Source of the DNA: Lysinibacillus capsici
GTDB taxonomy: Bacteria > Bacillota > Bacilli > Bacillales_A > Planococcaceae
Direction: 5' to 3'
Length of the DNA: 64,000 nt
Assembly (NCBI RefSeq): GCF_003367505.1
Contig: NZ_PXXX01000024.1
Location: 62,001 to 126,000 of the forward strand
Notes under the pieces: generated by a model
Told to the model about the DNA's origin: nothing
What the model saw: the letters and a program-made list of their open reading frames with translations, nothing else
The model's database searches: none
In this document: positions 42,493 to 53,825 of the stretch, in pieces
Layout: every line of letters begins with the position of its first letter
How positions within the stretch are numbered: the first letter of the stretch is position 1
Position numbers and translations under genes: made by a program

Positions 42493-44028
42493 TTAATTTT
42501 TCGGAATCATGACAATCATTTTAGTTCCTATGCCGACTTCACTCTCTACTTGAATTCGGCCATGATGCGCCTCGACTAAATGCTTAACAATCGCTAAGCC
42601 TAAGCCTGTTCCACCAGAATTACGACTTCTCGCTCGATCCACCCGATAAAATCTTTCAAAAACGCGCGCTATTTCATGTTTTTCAATACCAATTCCTTGA
42701 TCCTCTATTTCGATAATGCCATGTGTTTCATTTTCCTTTAATCGAATAGAAACAGTCGTGTTTTCAGGTGAATATGTAATCGCATTGGTAATTAAATTCG
42801 TCACAATCTGAATGATACGATTGGCATCCCCCATAACCTGGACATCTCGTTCGATATCCACCTGGAAGCTCATATTTTTTTCATCCAATCGCGGAGCTGT
42901 CAATTCTGCTCCACGAATTAGAACATCCTGTAAGCCCATCGGCATAATATTGACAGTAAAACCATGCTGCTCGATCTTTGAGAGCTCTAGTAAATCTTGA
43001 ATCAGCATTTGAAGTCGATTACTTTCTTTATATATAATCTCCAAAAAGGAAATCAGCATTTTTTCGTCTTTATAGGCCCCATCCAATAAAGTTTCTGAAA
43101 AGCCTTTAATAGATGTAATAGGTGTGCGTAATTCATGTGATACATTCGCAACAAAGTCTTTCCGAATTTGTTCTAATCGAACTAGTTCCGTTATATCATG
43201 CATAACGATAACAACGCCTAGCCATCGTCCGTGGTCCCCGATGACCGGTGCCCCATAAACTTCTTTGTTATAAAGTTCTTGCTGTACTTCCATTTTAATT
43301 TGTTGTCGATAAGGCATTTCTGTCAGAAAAACATGATCGATAAATTGTTCTAATGATTTAGGTAAGCCTATTGTACGAAAAACCTTTCCTTGTACATCAT
43401 CAAGCTGCATTCCAAAGCGCTCCAGAAATACTCGATTTACAATGGAAATATTCCCCTCACGACCAATCATCATAAGGGAGCTCCCCATATTTTCAATTAA
43501 GGTTTTCAGTCTTTCTTCCTCTACTTCACGTATCGTTGTAATATCTTGCAAATTCCGTGCCAATATGTTTATGGAATGACTCAGTGGTATCATCCGTTCA
43601 TGCTCATTTTCTTGAGCACGTGCACGATAGTTACCCTTTGCAAGCTCAAGGGCAGTGTCTGTCACATTATCAATCGGTGCAGTAAAGTTACGTATCATAT
43701 AACGACTTATAATTGCTATTAATATCAACGTGATGGTAAAGAGAATAGCCAGTACTCCGTAAAGGCGAGCACGCACATAGTTCAATAATGATTCGTCTCG
43801 TTCCATAGCCTGAGCTGCGTACAAAGCTTCCTGATCTTCCTTCGTTAAATCCATTTTGCGTTCATCGATTACTTGGTCCATTGATGTCCGTATCTCAGTG
43901 GTTGCTTGCTCGTTATATTGCTCGATATAAACAGGAAAAAGCTGACCTATAACAATCATTAGGACAGCTAGTATCGTTCCAAGTAAAAGCATGAATGTCA
44001 AGAATAAGCGGTTGCTCATCGATTTCAT
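42493..44028 (-). CDS. phoR: PhoR sensor histidine kinase (short extracellular domain)
   Basis: Membrane kinase of 511 residues. TM1 about 8-32, extracellular loop only about 33-86, TM2 about 87-112 (YGVLAILFTITLILIAIISR), HAMP 113-165, PAS about 175-280 (with VIVMHDITELVRLEQIRKDF), HisKA with phospho-accepting ANVSHELRTPITSIKGF, and HATPase boxes NLITNAITYSP, IEIEDQGIGIE and GTGLGLAIVKHLV. Synteny with phoP and polA identifies it as the phosphate-starvation kinase. B. subtilis PhoR is nearly 580 residues with a larger extracellular domain, so the sensor part is reduced here. The ATG overlaps the phoP stop by four bases. Confidence 0.88.
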   Translation of the reverse strand: MKSMSNRLFLTFMLLLGTILAVLMIVIGQLFPVYIEQYNEQATTEIRTSMDQVIDERKMDLTKEDQEALYAAQAMERDESLLNYVRARLYGVLAILFTITLILIAIISRYMIRNFTAPIDNVTDTALELAKGNYRARAQENEHERMIPLSHSINILARNLQDITTIREVEEERLKTLIENMGSSLMMIGREGNISIVNRVFLERFGMQLDDVQGKVFRTIGLPKSLEQFIDHVFLTEMPYRQQIKMEVQQELYNKEVYGAPVIGDHGRWLGVVIVMHDITELVRLEQIRKDFVANVSHELRTPITSIKGFSETLLDGAYKDEKMLISFLEIIYKESNRLQMLIQDLLELSKIEQHGFTVNIMPMGLQDVLIRGAELTAPRLDEKNMSFQVDIERDVQVMGDANRIIQIVTNLITNAITYSPENTTVSIRLKENETHGIIEIEDQGIGIEKHEIARVFERFYRVDRARSRNSGGTGLGLAIVKHLVEAHHGRIQVESEVGIGTKMIVMIPKN

Positions 44029-44741
44029 GTCGTTTTCGGCTCCTCAAATTTATAACCAAGACCTCTAATTGTTTTTATAAACATCGGCTTACGGCTATTT
44101 TCTTCAATTTTATCGCGAAGGTGGCTAATGTGTACATCCACAATTCGAGTATCGCCAGCAAAATCATATTTCCATACAGCACTTAATAGCTGATCACGTG
44201 TTAATACACGATTTTTATTTTCAAGTAAATAGATGAGTAGCTCAAACTCTTTTGGTGTAAATTCCAGTGCCTCATCCTGTAAAAATACTTCAAATCGCTC
44301 TGGGTACACTCGCAGTTGTCCAAACTCATACATTTTTTCCTGCGCCTCATCCTTATCATCTGCGACTACGTTTTGCGTGAAACGTCTTAATACAGCCTTG
44401 ACACGCGCTAAAACTTCACGAGGACTAAAAGGCTTTGTCATGTAATCATCTGCTCCCAACTCAAGACCAAGAACTTTATCAAATTCGTCATCTTTAGCAG
44501 TTAGCATAATAATTGGCGTATTCATACGTTGCTGTCGTATTTGTTTACAGACCTCCATGCCATCTAGTTTTGGAAGCATCAAATCTAAAAGAATTAAATT
44601 TGGCTGTAAGTCGATTGCTTTTTCAAGCCCTTCCTGACCATCAGCAGCCGTTTCCACTACATAGCCTGCCTGTTCTAAATTATATTTCAATAATGTTGCA
44701 ATCGAAAATTCATCTTCAATTACTAAAATCGTTTTTGTCAT
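44025..44741 (-). CDS. phoP: PhoP response regulator
   Basis: OmpR-family regulator of 238 residues. Receiver domain 1-120 with VIEDEFSIATLLKYNLEQAG and phospho-acceptor LILLDLMLPKLDG, MLTAKDDEFDKVLGLELGAD, and DYMTKPFSPREVLARVKAVL. C-terminal winged helix 135-235 (LEFTPKEFELLIYLLENKNR, then DTRIVDVHISHLRDKIE, IKTIRGLGYKFE). It activates phosphate-starvation genes and is translationally coupled to phoR. Upstream lies the MaoC-like gene rather than mdh directly. Confidence 0.94.
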   Translation of the reverse strand: MTKTILVIEDEFSIATLLKYNLEQAGYVVETAADGQEGLEKAIDLQPNLILLDLMLPKLDGMEVCKQIRQQRMNTPIIMLTAKDDEFDKVLGLELGADDYMTKPFSPREVLARVKAVLRRFTQNVVADDKDEAQEKMYEFGQLRVYPERFEVFLQDEALEFTPKEFELLIYLLENKNRVLTRDQLLSAVWKYDFAGDTRIVDVHISHLRDKIEENSRKPMFIKTIRGLGYKFEEPKTT

Positions 44742-44793
44742 GTCTAATGCCTCCGTTAGTGATTTGAAACCCCCATTTCAAATCTCAAGACGT

Positions 44794-45234
44794 CTATAGC
44801 GCAAGTGGTGGAGTCACAAGCAATAAACCTTCAATTACAAGCTGCTTCTGCTCATTATATGAGTGGACAGATACAGTGATGGTATTGTCATATTTATTGA
44901 TTGCTGTAACCTCTAATAGCGTATCGAACAATTCATAATGATAGAGAGGTCCTAAATATTTCAAATGTTGCTCAATAATTCGTGCACCTGGTCCTGGAAT
45001 ATACTTTGACACAGCTGATGTAATAATACCATTTAACATAATTGTCGGCACAATTGGCTTTTGAAAATGTGTCATAGCCGCATAATCATGTTGAATATAA
45101 AGCGGGTTACTATCGTTTGTAAGGCCTAAATAAAGCAATAGATCCCTATCTTCAATTTTTTCAGTGATATGGATTTTCTCGCCAACTGTAATTTCATCGA
45201 TTGTGAGACCAAGTTTACTATTTTTTTGAAGCAA
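44794..45234 (-). CDS. MaoC-like hot-dog dehydratase domain protein
   Basis: Protein of 146 residues with a single hot-dog fold. The hydratase-2-like signature is LYLGLTNDSNPLYIQHDYAA (Asp/His-containing DxNPLH-like loop, here with Y in the usual histidine position) followed by KPIVPTIMLNGIITSAVSKY, then IPGPGARIIEQHLKYLGPLY. It may be an (R)-enoyl-CoA hydratase relative or a non-catalytic thioester-binding protein; the altered loop argues for caution. TTG start (45234) with AAGGGG 11 bases upstream; no ATG is available nearby. It lies between mdh and phoP, 52 bases before phoP. Confidence 0.75.
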   Translation of the reverse strand: MLQKNSKLGLTIDEITVGEKIHITEKIEDRDLLLYLGLTNDSNPLYIQHDYAAMTHFQKPIVPTIMLNGIITSAVSKYIPGPGARIIEQHLKYLGPLYHYELFDTLLEVTAINKYDNTITVSVHSYNEQKQLVIEGLLLVTPPLAL

Positions 45235-45340
45235 AGATACGCCAACCCCTTTTCTATCATACTACATTCATAGTATCAATTTTATGCTAAAAGTACAATG
45301 AAAAGCAGAAGAACCTTACCTTTCTCAACCCTGGAAATAT

Positions 45341-45373
45341 AAAAAACGAGCAGGAACATTCCCTACTCGTTTT
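45341..45373 (-). terminator. Terminator of citZ-icd-mdh
   Basis: AAAACGAGTAGG and CCTGCTCGTTTT arms (one mismatch), followed by TTATAT on the minus strand, 19 bases after the mdh stop. Confidence 0.9.
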
Positions 45374-45391
45374 AAGATTTAGACTGATATT

Positions 45392-46330
45392 CTACACTAA
45401 AATTTTCATCACATTACGAACTGCTTCTGCCGATTGATCTAAAGCTGCTTTTTCTTTGTCCGTTAATTCTAGCTCAAAGATTTTTTCAATACCGTTTTCG
45501 CCAAGTAATGTAGGAACACCTAAGTATAAATCATGATAGCCGTACTCGCCTTCTAAATAAGCAATAGATGGTAAAATACGTTTTTGGTCTTTTACAATAG
45601 CTTCAGCCATCTCTATTAGTGCCGCAGCAGGCGCATAATAGGCAGAGCCGTTACCAAGTAAGTTGACAATTTCTGCTCCACCATTACGCGTTCGGTCAAC
45701 AATTTCTTCTAAACGTTCAGCAGAAATAAGTGATTCTAACGGAATACCACCAGCAAATGAATAACGTGTTAACGGTACCATTGTGTCACCGTGACCACCT
45801 AATACAAAACCAGTAATATCTTTCACTGAAATCTTAAGTTCTTCTGCCACAAATGCACAGAAACGAGCCGTATCAAGAACACCTGATTGACCAATTACAC
45901 GGTTTTTAGGGAAGCCAGTTTCTTTGTATACTGTGTATGTCATGGCATCAACTGGGTTTGTCAGTACAAGGATTGTAGCATTTGGTGAATGCGTAGCAAT
46001 CTCTTTTGAAACAGTTTTCATAACACTCTGATTGATTTGAACAAGGTCATCACGGCTCATACCTGGTTTACGTGCAACACCAGCGGTAATGATCACTACG
46101 TCAGAATTCGCCGTATCTGCATAATTGGAAGTACCTTGCACATAAGAGTCAAACCCTTGTATTGGTGCTGCCTCCCACATATCTAGCGCCTTACCCTTTG
46201 TAGGGTTTTCTGCTTGTGGAATATCCACTAATACGACGTCACCAAGTTCTTTCTGAGCTGCTAAAAATGCTGCAGTAGCGCCTGTAAAACCGCCACCGAT
46301 AACTGAGATTTTTTTTCGTTTCAGAGACAT
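45392..46330 (-). CDS. mdh: Malate dehydrogenase
   Basis: LDH-like NAD-dependent malate dehydrogenase, 312 residues; oxidises malate to oxaloacetate in the TCA cycle. NAD fold [40 protein letters not shown], substrate arginines in [12 protein letters not shown], catalytic [16 protein letters not shown] at 46330 is used because AAAGGAGCG lies upstream and homologues start [12 protein letters not shown]. Third gene of citZ-icd-mdh, as in Bacillus. Confidence 0.97.
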   Translation of the reverse strand: MSLKRKKISVIGGGFTGATAAFLAAQKELGDVVLVDIPQAENPTKGKALDMWEAAPIQGFDSYVQGTSNYADTANSDVVIITAGVARKPGMSRDDLVQINQSVMKTVSKEIATHSPNATILVLTNPVDAMTYTVYKETGFPKNRVIGQSGVLDTARFCAFVAEELKISVKDITGFVLGGHGDTMVPLTRYSFAGGIPLESLISAERLEEIVDRTRNGGAEIVNLLGNGSAYYAPAAALIEMAEAIVKDQKRILPSIAYLEGEYGYHDLYLGVPTLLGENGIEKIFELELTDKEKAALDQSAEAVRNVMKILV

Positions 46331-46508
46331 TTGAATACGCTCCTTTAAAATTAGGTTATATATTTTAAAAGAGGGAGGAGACTTCCATCTCACTCCCTCA
46401 ATTAAACAAGTTTATCGTAAATATTCAATTAAAATTTACTGTCACCCTAATTATATCGGCAGAAAAAAGCATCCGCTTTAGCGATAAATTCTATTGTAGA
46501 ATAGAAAA

Positions 46509-47771
46509 TTATAGGTTTTTGATTAACTCATTAGCGAATTCTGAACATTTCACTTCTGTAGCGCCGTCCATTAAACGTGCGAAGTCATAAGTAACAACTT
46601 TAGAAGAAATTGTTTTCTCAACAGATTGAGTGATCATGTCAGCAGCTTCTTGCCATCCTAAGTGTTCAAGCATTAATACACCTGAAAGTAATACTGAAGA
46701 TGGGTTTACTTTATCTAAACCAGCATATTTTGGAGCTGTACCGTGAGTAGCTTCGAAGATCGCATGGCCAGTAACATAGTTAATGTTAGCTCCTGGAGCG
46801 ATACCGATACCACCAACTTGTGCAGCTAAAGCATCAGAAATATAGTCACCATTTAAGTTCATTGTAGCTACTACATCGAACTCAGTTGGACGAGTTAAGA
46901 TTTGTTGTAAGAAGATATCAGCGATAGAATCTTTCACTAAGATTTTGCCAGCTGCTAAAGCATCAGATTGAGCTTTGTTTGCTGCTTCTTCACCTTGTTC
47001 AGCTTTGATAGCATCGTATTGGTTCCAAGTGAAAGTTTGATCAGCAAATTCTTTTTCTGCTAATTCATAACCCCATTTTTTGAATCCACCTTCAGTGAAT
47101 TTCATGATGTTACCTTTATGAACTAAAGTAACAGATGGGCGTTTATGTTTAATTGCGTATTCGATAGCAGAACGTACTAAACGCTCAGTACCTTCTTTAG
47201 ATACAGGTTTAACACCGATACCAGAAGTTTCTGGGAAACGGATTTGATTTACACCAAATTCAGATTGTAGGAAGTTGATGATTTTTTGAGCTTGTTCTGA
47301 ACCAGATTCGAATTCAATACCAGCGTAGATGTCTTCAGTGTTCTCACGGAAGATAACCATATCAACGTCTTCTGGGCGTTTAACTGGAGAAGGCACTCCA
47401 TCAAAGTGACGTACTGGGCGTAAGCATACATATAAGTCAAGTTGTTGACGTAATGCTACGTTAAGAGAGCGGATACCACCACCGATTGGTGTAGTAAGAG
47501 GACCTTTGATTGCAATTAAGTATTCATTAATTTTGTCTAAAGTTTCTTGTGGTAACCATTCACCAGTTTGGTTAAATGCTTTTTCACCAGCTAAAACTTC
47601 TAACCATTCAATTTTCTTTTCACCGTTATAAGCTTTTTCTACTGCTGCGTCAATTACGCGTGATGCTGCTGCCCAGATATCTGGACCAATTCCATCACCT
47701 TCGATGAAAGGAATTACTGGATTGTTTGGTACATTAAGTACGCCATTTTCAACTACAATTTTGTTTGACAT
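46509..47771 (-). CDS. icd: NADP-dependent isocitrate dehydrogenase
   Basis: Converts isocitrate to 2-oxoglutarate with NADP. The 420 residues include [13 protein letters not shown], the phosphate-loop/substrate region [20 protein letters not shown] followed by [57 protein letters not shown] and the NADP motif [22 protein letters not shown] at 47771 is chosen (AGGAGGCAACAG upstream). It lies 79 bases after citZ and 178 before mdh. Confidence 0.97.
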   Translation of the reverse strand: MSNKIVVENGVLNVPNNPVIPFIEGDGIGPDIWAAASRVIDAAVEKAYNGEKKIEWLEVLAGEKAFNQTGEWLPQETLDKINEYLIAIKGPLTTPIGGGIRSLNVALRQQLDLYVCLRPVRHFDGVPSPVKRPEDVDMVIFRENTEDIYAGIEFESGSEQAQKIINFLQSEFGVNQIRFPETSGIGVKPVSKEGTERLVRSAIEYAIKHKRPSVTLVHKGNIMKFTEGGFKKWGYELAEKEFADQTFTWNQYDAIKAEQGEEAANKAQSDALAAGKILVKDSIADIFLQQILTRPTEFDVVATMNLNGDYISDALAAQVGGIGIAPGANINYVTGHAIFEATHGTAPKYAGLDKVNPSSVLLSGVLMLEHLGWQEAADMITQSVEKTISSKVVTYDFARLMDGATEVKCSEFANELIKNL

Positions 47772-47850
47772 TCTGTTGCCTCCTAAATTCATAATCATAG
47801 GACTGTGTTAGTGATAACACAGTCCCAAACATTCTAGCATATTTTCCAAA

Positions 47851-48966
47851 TTAGCGCTCGCTGATTGGAACATATTTTTGCATGCCTGGTCCAACATACT
47901 CAGCACGTGGACGGATTAGGCGGTTATTAGCATATTGCTCAAGGATATGTGCCACCCAACCTGAAGTACGTGATACTGCGAAAATTGGTGTGAACAGGTC
48001 ATGATCAATACCTAAAGAATCATACACTGACGCAGAGAAGAAATCTACGTTTGCAGGTAATTTCTTTTGTTCTACGATCATGTCATGGATTTTAACTGAC
48101 ATTTCGTAAAGCTCTGGTTTACCAGTTAGCTCAGTTAATTTTTTAGACATTACGCGTAAATGCGGAGCACGAGGGTCGCCTTTACGATATACACGGTGAC
48201 CGAAGCCCATGATTTTTTCTTTGTTGTCTAATTTATTTTGAATATAAGATTCAACATTTTCAAGTGAGCCAATTTCAGTTAACATTTTCATAACTTGCTC
48301 ATTTGCTCCACCGTGAAGTGGTCCTTTTAATGCACCGATCGCTGCAGTTACACCTGAATAAACGTCAGATAATGTAGCTACACATACACGTGCAGTGAAT
48401 GTAGATGCATTTAACTCATGGTCAGCATGTAATACTAATGCTTTGTCAAATGCTTCAATTTCAATATCTGCTGGCTCTTCGCCTTTAAGCATGTATAAGA
48501 AGTTTGCCGCATATCCTAGTTCAGGTTTTGGTGAAACTGGTTCTAAACCTTTACGAACACGTGCAAAAGCAGTTACTACTGTAGCAATTTTAGCTTGAAG
48601 ACGAATTGCTTTACGGTAGTTTGCTTCTGGATCCATAACATCCGCTTCTTCATCGAATACACCAAGTAAAGATACTGCAGTACGCAATGCAGCCATTGGA
48701 TGTACAGTTGAAAGTGGGTATGTTTTAAATTGGTCGACAATCGCTTGCGGAATTGACATGTTGTCTGCCAATTGTTGTTTTAATTCAGCTAGCTCGTCCT
48801 CTTTTGGTAAACGAGTATGCCATAACAGGTAAATTACCTCTTCGAATGACGCATTTTCTGCTAAATCATCAATGTTGTAACCAACATATGTAAGTGTGTC
48901 ATCGATAATTGAACTGATTTTAGATTCCGCTGCTACGATACCTTCTAAACCTTTAGTTGCTGACAT
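47851..48966 (-). CDS. citZ: Citrate synthase
   Basis: Type II citrate synthase of 371 residues joining acetyl-CoA and oxaloacetate. Starts TKGLEGIVAAESKISSIIDD; active-site segments include VLHADHELNASTFTARV, PLHGGANEQVMKMLTEIG with the catalytic histidine, MGFGHRVYRKGDPRAPHLR, and FFSASVYDSLGIDHDLFTPI with the aspartate. First gene of the TCA operon. ATG with GAGGGAGCG upstream. In Bacillus the promoter is repressed by CcpC and CcpA; clear sites were not seen here. Confidence 0.97.
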   Translation of the reverse strand: MSATKGLEGIVAAESKISSIIDDTLTYVGYNIDDLAENASFEEVIYLLWHTRLPKEDELAELKQQLADNMSIPQAIVDQFKTYPLSTVHPMAALRTAVSLLGVFDEEADVMDPEANYRKAIRLQAKIATVVTAFARVRKGLEPVSPKPELGYAANFLYMLKGEEPADIEIEAFDKALVLHADHELNASTFTARVCVATLSDVYSGVTAAIGALKGPLHGGANEQVMKMLTEIGSLENVESYIQNKLDNKEKIMGFGHRVYRKGDPRAPHLRVMSKKLTELTGKPELYEMSVKIHDMIVEQKKLPANVDFFSASVYDSLGIDHDLFTPIFAVSRTSGWVAHILEQYANNRLIRPRAEYVGPGMQKYVPISER

Positions 48967-49071
48967 AAATTATCGCTCCCTCATACTTATTTTTTTGTTG
49001 CAAATGCGTTTTTTATGTTGCATTTACGAATTTTGCTCATATGAACCATTAAGTAAATCGCTTACATTGCT

Positions 49072-49100
49072 ATTATAATCATTTTTGACAGCTTTGTGAA
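49072..49100 (-). promoter_or_regulatory. Probable citZ promoter
   Basis: Minus-strand TTCACA (49095-49100), 17-base spacer, TATAAT (49072-49077), about 105 bases upstream of the citZ start. The long leader between promoter and start leaves room for repressor control. Confidence 0.65.
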
Positions 49101-49216
49101 TGAAAATCCTCCAAATAAAGAAAAAGACGTCCGAACGACTATATAATTGTCCTAAAGAGATTTTTTTGTATATTTTGACATTAATTTATCAATTGGTTTG
49201 GGGTGAATTTGTAAAA

Positions 49217-50182
49217 ATGAGGAATTTAAAGTATTTTTCATACGAAAGAACTACGAGCGTTTTGCTATTTATTTTTTATTTAGTCATACTTTGGTTTGTA
49301 TTACCTGTGTCACTCGCAATTTTTTTATCATTTTCGACGTATCCTATCATAAATTTTTTACACAAATATTGTAGGATTGCGTATTGGATTGCAGCAATTA
49401 TTGTGGAAGTATTAATATTAACCTGTATTTTTCTACTAGTTGTCATATCTATTAACAGTATTATCGTCATTTTCCCAGAAATTCGAGAGACTTTACAAAA
49501 TTTCCCGCTTTTCAGTGAATATGAATCCATGTTTGTACAAATTTTAAAAGAAAAATCACTGTCCATTTTCGATTCCATCATCGTATATACAGCAGATCTT
49601 TTCCAATTATTAATGAAGCATGTCATTGAGGTTTTCATCTTTTTAGTCGCTTATTACTTTGCGCTTCTAGAAACACGTAAATCACGCTATTGGTTCTTTC
49701 AATATGTGCCTAAAAAATATCGTCAAGAGTGGCAATCTCATTTTGCAAAAATCATGCAACTTTTTCATTATTTCTTATTTGTAGAGTTTCAATTATTTAC
49801 GATTACCCTACTCATTCTTTGTGCTGGCTTTATGATCCTTCAATTTGAACAAGCCATTATTAAAGCATTTATTGTAGCATTTGCAGATGTACTACCGTTT
49901 TTCGGAATTGGCGTTTTTCTTGTGCCAATGAGCATTTATTTTTATTTCAATGGCAATACCTTTTTATGTGTGGCCATTTTACTACTCTATTTATTTGTAC
50001 AATTAACAAGGCAGCTAGCCGATTCGATGCTTTGGTCCAATACGCTTCAGCTACGCACATTCCATACATTCTTTATCAGCGCTGCCTCTATTCTATTATT
50101 TGGCTTTTATGGTATATTACTGAGCCCTATCTTTTTATTTCTAGCTGTAAAACTGAAAGAAAACTCTATCTTTGAACGATGA
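49217..50182 (+). CDS. ytvI: AI-2E-family membrane protein, YtvI-like
   Basis: Polytopic protein of 321 residues with seven to eight helices, in the AI-2E transporter / YtvI superfamily. Helix pair near the N-terminus (LLFIFYLVILWFVLPVSLAI), a long amphipathic loop (FPEIRETLQNFPLFSEYESM), and the conserved C-terminal core IVAFADVLPFFGIGVFLVP and FGFYGILLSPIFLFLA. In B. subtilis YtvI is a sporulation-related membrane protein at the same position by citZ. ATG at 49217 is preferred, with GGGGTG 11 bases upstream; a start at 49100 has no ribosome-binding site. It is shorter than typical YtvI (about 370). Confidence 0.8.
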   Translation: MRNLKYFSYERTTSVLLFIFYLVILWFVLPVSLAIFLSFSTYPIINFLHKYCRIAYWIAAIIVEVLILTCIFLLVVISINSIIVIFPEIRETLQNFPLFSEYESMFVQILKEKSLSIFDSIIVYTADLFQLLMKHVIEVFIFLVAYYFALLETRKSRYWFFQYVPKKYRQEWQSHFAKIMQLFHYFLFVEFQLFTITLLILCAGFMILQFEQAIIKAFIVAFADVLPFFGIGVFLVPMSIYFYFNGNTFLCVAILLLYLFVQLTRQLADSMLWSNTLQLRTFHTFFISAASILLFGFYGILLSPIFLFLAVKLKENSIFER

Positions 50183-50555
50183 TGAATTGACCTTTTTTCA
50201 TTTTTTTACGCATCCAGTAATAGACAATGGGTTGGAACATTTTTCGAGAAAATGGCATGAGTAGGAATAAACCTAGGATATCTGTTAAAAATCCAGGTAA
50301 CGCTAAAAGCAAACCACCACCAAAAGTTAAGAAAGTATCCACTAATGCAGCTCCTGGCGCTTCTCCGCGTGCCAATGTATTTTTCACATTTTGAACAGAG
50401 TTCATACCTTTATTTTTCATGACATAAATCCCAATCACACTCGTAGCAATAATGAGCAATAATGTACTTAAAACACCAATATTTTGTCCAATGACTATTA
50501 ATAACGTCAATTCGGCTAATGTGTAGACAATGAAACCAAGAAAAATTTTTCGCAT
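50166..50555 (-). CDS. fxsA: FxsA-family membrane protein
   Basis: Protein of 129 residues with three to four membrane helices. The N-terminus (FLGFIVYTLAELTLLIVIGQ), then STLLLIIATSVIGIYVMKNK and the conserved TFGGGLLLALPGFLTDILGL / FLLMPFSRK block define the FxsA (YtwI) family. In E. coli FxsA modulates exclusion of phage T7 by F; its cellular role in Bacillales is unknown. It converges with ytvI, overlapping it by 17 bases. Confidence 0.88.
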   Translation of the reverse strand: MRKIFLGFIVYTLAELTLLIVIGQNIGVLSTLLLIIATSVIGIYVMKNKGMNSVQNVKNTLARGEAPGAALVDTFLTFGGGLLLALPGFLTDILGLFLLMPFSRKMFQPIVYYWMRKKMKKGQFIIVQR

Positions 50556-50681
50556 ATTTTTCTCCTTTCTACTTGAAAAGCTATACCTTTTATACGTTAT
50601 TATAGCCCGTTTAGTTTCATAAAAAAATGAATAGACCTATTCTATGAGAAAGCAACTTCTGTTAAAGGAAGGAATTAATAG

Positions 50682-50715
50682 TTTCCATAAAGTGTGTGTA
50701 CAACCTTTATGGAAA
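50682..50715. repeat. Perfect 11-bp inverted repeat upstream of fxsA
   Basis: TTTCCATAAAG and CTTTATGGAAA are perfect complements with a 12-base spacer. It directly follows the pyk terminator on the minus strand and lies about 130 bases before fxsA. No U-tract follows, so a regulator-binding site or RNA hairpin is more likely than a second terminator. Confidence 0.5.
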
Positions 50716-50750
50716 AGCTCTAGTACAACAAACCGCACTAGAGGTTTTTG
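50714..50750 (-). terminator. Terminator of pfkA-pyk
   Basis: CTCTAGT and ACTAGAG arms with an A/T-flanked loop; CTTTTCC follows on the minus strand. It begins about 10 bases after the pyk stop. Confidence 0.7.
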
Positions 50751-50757
50751 TTAATTA

Positions 50758-52518
50758 TTAAAGAACGCTTGCATGTCCTTTGTAAATCACACCTGTTTCA
50801 GCGTCCATTGTAATTTCTTGACCATGACGGATTAATGTAGTTGCTTCCTTTACACCAACGATTACTGGAATACCTAGGCTTAACCCTACAACTGCTGCAT
50901 GGCTAGTAAGTCCACCTTCTTCAGTAATTAGGCCAATACAATTTTCTAAAGCAGGCATCATATCACGATCTGAACCGACTGTAACAAGAATGCATCCGTC
51001 TGTATCGTAGGCAAGTGCCTCAGCAGCATTTTTAGCAACCACTGTTTTACCAACAACTGATGCTTTTCCGATCCCTTGTCCGCGTGCAAGTAAATCTCCA
51101 ATAATGTGAACTTTCATTAAGTTTGTTGTACCCGCTTCACCTACAGGTACACCTGCTGTAATGACAACTGCGTCTCCATGTGTAACAAAACCATGCTTCA
51201 AGCTTTCATCCACAGCTAGTTCTAAAATTTCATCTGTTGTTGTCACACGTTGACACACAATTGGGTATACGCCCCATACTAGTGTTAATGTATGAGCTGT
51301 ATTTGTAGAGCCTGTTACGGCAACAATTGGCACTCCTGGTCGATATTTCGCAATCATTCTCGCTGTATTACCACTTTCAGTTGGAGCTAATACGGCTTTC
51401 ACCCCTAAGTTGATAGAAGTATAAGCTACAGCTTGTGAAATTGCCTCTGTCATATTTGCTTCTTTCTCACGACTACGTGTAGAAACAATTGATCGATAAT
51501 CTAATGAATTTTCAGTACGTTGTGCAATTTTATTCATCGTTTGTACCGATTCAACTGGATAAAGACCTGCGGCAGTTTCACCAGATAACATGATAGCATC
51601 TGTTCCATCAATAATTGCGTTGGCTACATCACTTGCTTCTGCACGTGTTGGTCGTGGGTTACGCTGCATGGAATCTAACATTTGAGTTGCCGTAATTACC
51701 GGTTTACCAACTTGATTACATTTTAGAATTAATTTCTTTTGTACAAGTGGTACTTCTTCTGCTGGAATTTCAACACCAAGATCTCCACGAGCAACCATTA
51801 AACCGTCAGATACCAGGATGATTTCATCGATGTTATCGACACCCTCTTGGTTTTCAATTTTGGGGATGATCTGAATATGACTACCACCATTTTGTTCAAG
51901 CAATTCACGAATTTCAAGAACATCTTTTGCACGACGAACAAATGAAGCAGCAATAAAATCAACACCTTGTTCGATACCAAATAAAATATCTTGTGCGTCT
52001 TTTTCTGTGATACCTGGTAGTTGTACAGAAACACCTGGTACGTTAACACCCTTTTTATTTTTTAGTACGCCAGCATTTTCAACAATTGTATGAATTAATC
52101 CTTTTTCCATATCCGTTGCTAATACACGTAGTTGAATTAGTCCATCATCAAGTAAAATAATTGAATTTTGCTCAACGTCTTCAATTAAGCGCTCATATGT
52201 GACAGAAAAGCTCGTCTCAGTACCTTCTACTTCTGTCATTGAAATATCAATTACTTGACCTGCTGACAAATGAAGCTCGCCATTTTTCATGTTATGTGTA
52301 CGAATTTCTGGTCCCTTTGTATCAAGTAAAATTCCCACTGGTTTATTTAATTTTTGTGCCACTTCACGAATTAAATGAATACGCCCTGCATGTTCCTCAT
52401 GTGATCCGTGTGAAAAATTCAAGCGGGCTACATTCATACCTGCTTCGATTAATTTTTCTAAAATTTCTGGTGACTCACTTGCAGGTCCAATTGTACATAC
52501 GATTTTTGTTTTTCTCAT
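50758..52518 (-). CDS. pyk: Pyruvate kinase with C-terminal PEP-utilising-type domain
   Basis: Converts PEP and ADP to pyruvate and ATP. The 586 residues comprise the barrel core ([44 protein letters not shown], and [20 protein letters not shown]), the A/C domain with [20 protein letters not shown] and [17 protein letters not shown], and an extra C-terminal domain with [20 protein letters not shown], homologous to the phosphohistidine domain of PEP-utilising enzymes. This extension is usual in Bacillaceae Pyk; whether the histidine is used is unknown. It starts 26 bases after pfkA. Confidence 0.97.
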   Translation of the reverse strand: MRKTKIVCTIGPASESPEILEKLIEAGMNVARLNFSHGSHEEHAGRIHLIREVAQKLNKPVGILLDTKGPEIRTHNMKNGELHLSAGQVIDISMTEVEGTETSFSVTYERLIEDVEQNSIILLDDGLIQLRVLATDMEKGLIHTIVENAGVLKNKKGVNVPGVSVQLPGITEKDAQDILFGIEQGVDFIAASFVRRAKDVLEIRELLEQNGGSHIQIIPKIENQEGVDNIDEIILVSDGLMVARGDLGVEIPAEEVPLVQKKLILKCNQVGKPVITATQMLDSMQRNPRPTRAEASDVANAIIDGTDAIMLSGETAAGLYPVESVQTMNKIAQRTENSLDYRSIVSTRSREKEANMTEAISQAVAYTSINLGVKAVLAPTESGNTARMIAKYRPGVPIVAVTGSTNTAHTLTLVWGVYPIVCQRVTTTDEILELAVDESLKHGFVTHGDAVVITAGVPVGEAGTTNLMKVHIIGDLLARGQGIGKASVVGKTVVAKNAAEALAYDTDGCILVTVGSDRDMMPALENCIGLITEEGGLTSHAAVVGLSLGIPVIVGVKEATTLIRHGQEITMDAETGVIYKGHASVL

Positions 52519-52544
52519 TTTTGCCCACTCCGTTTTATAACAAA

Positions 52545-53825
<1,281 letters not shown>

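Noticed and set aside
49100-49216. N-terminal extension of the YtvI-like protein
   Set aside because: No ribosome-binding site before 49100; a start at 49217 gives a cleaner membrane-protein N-terminus.
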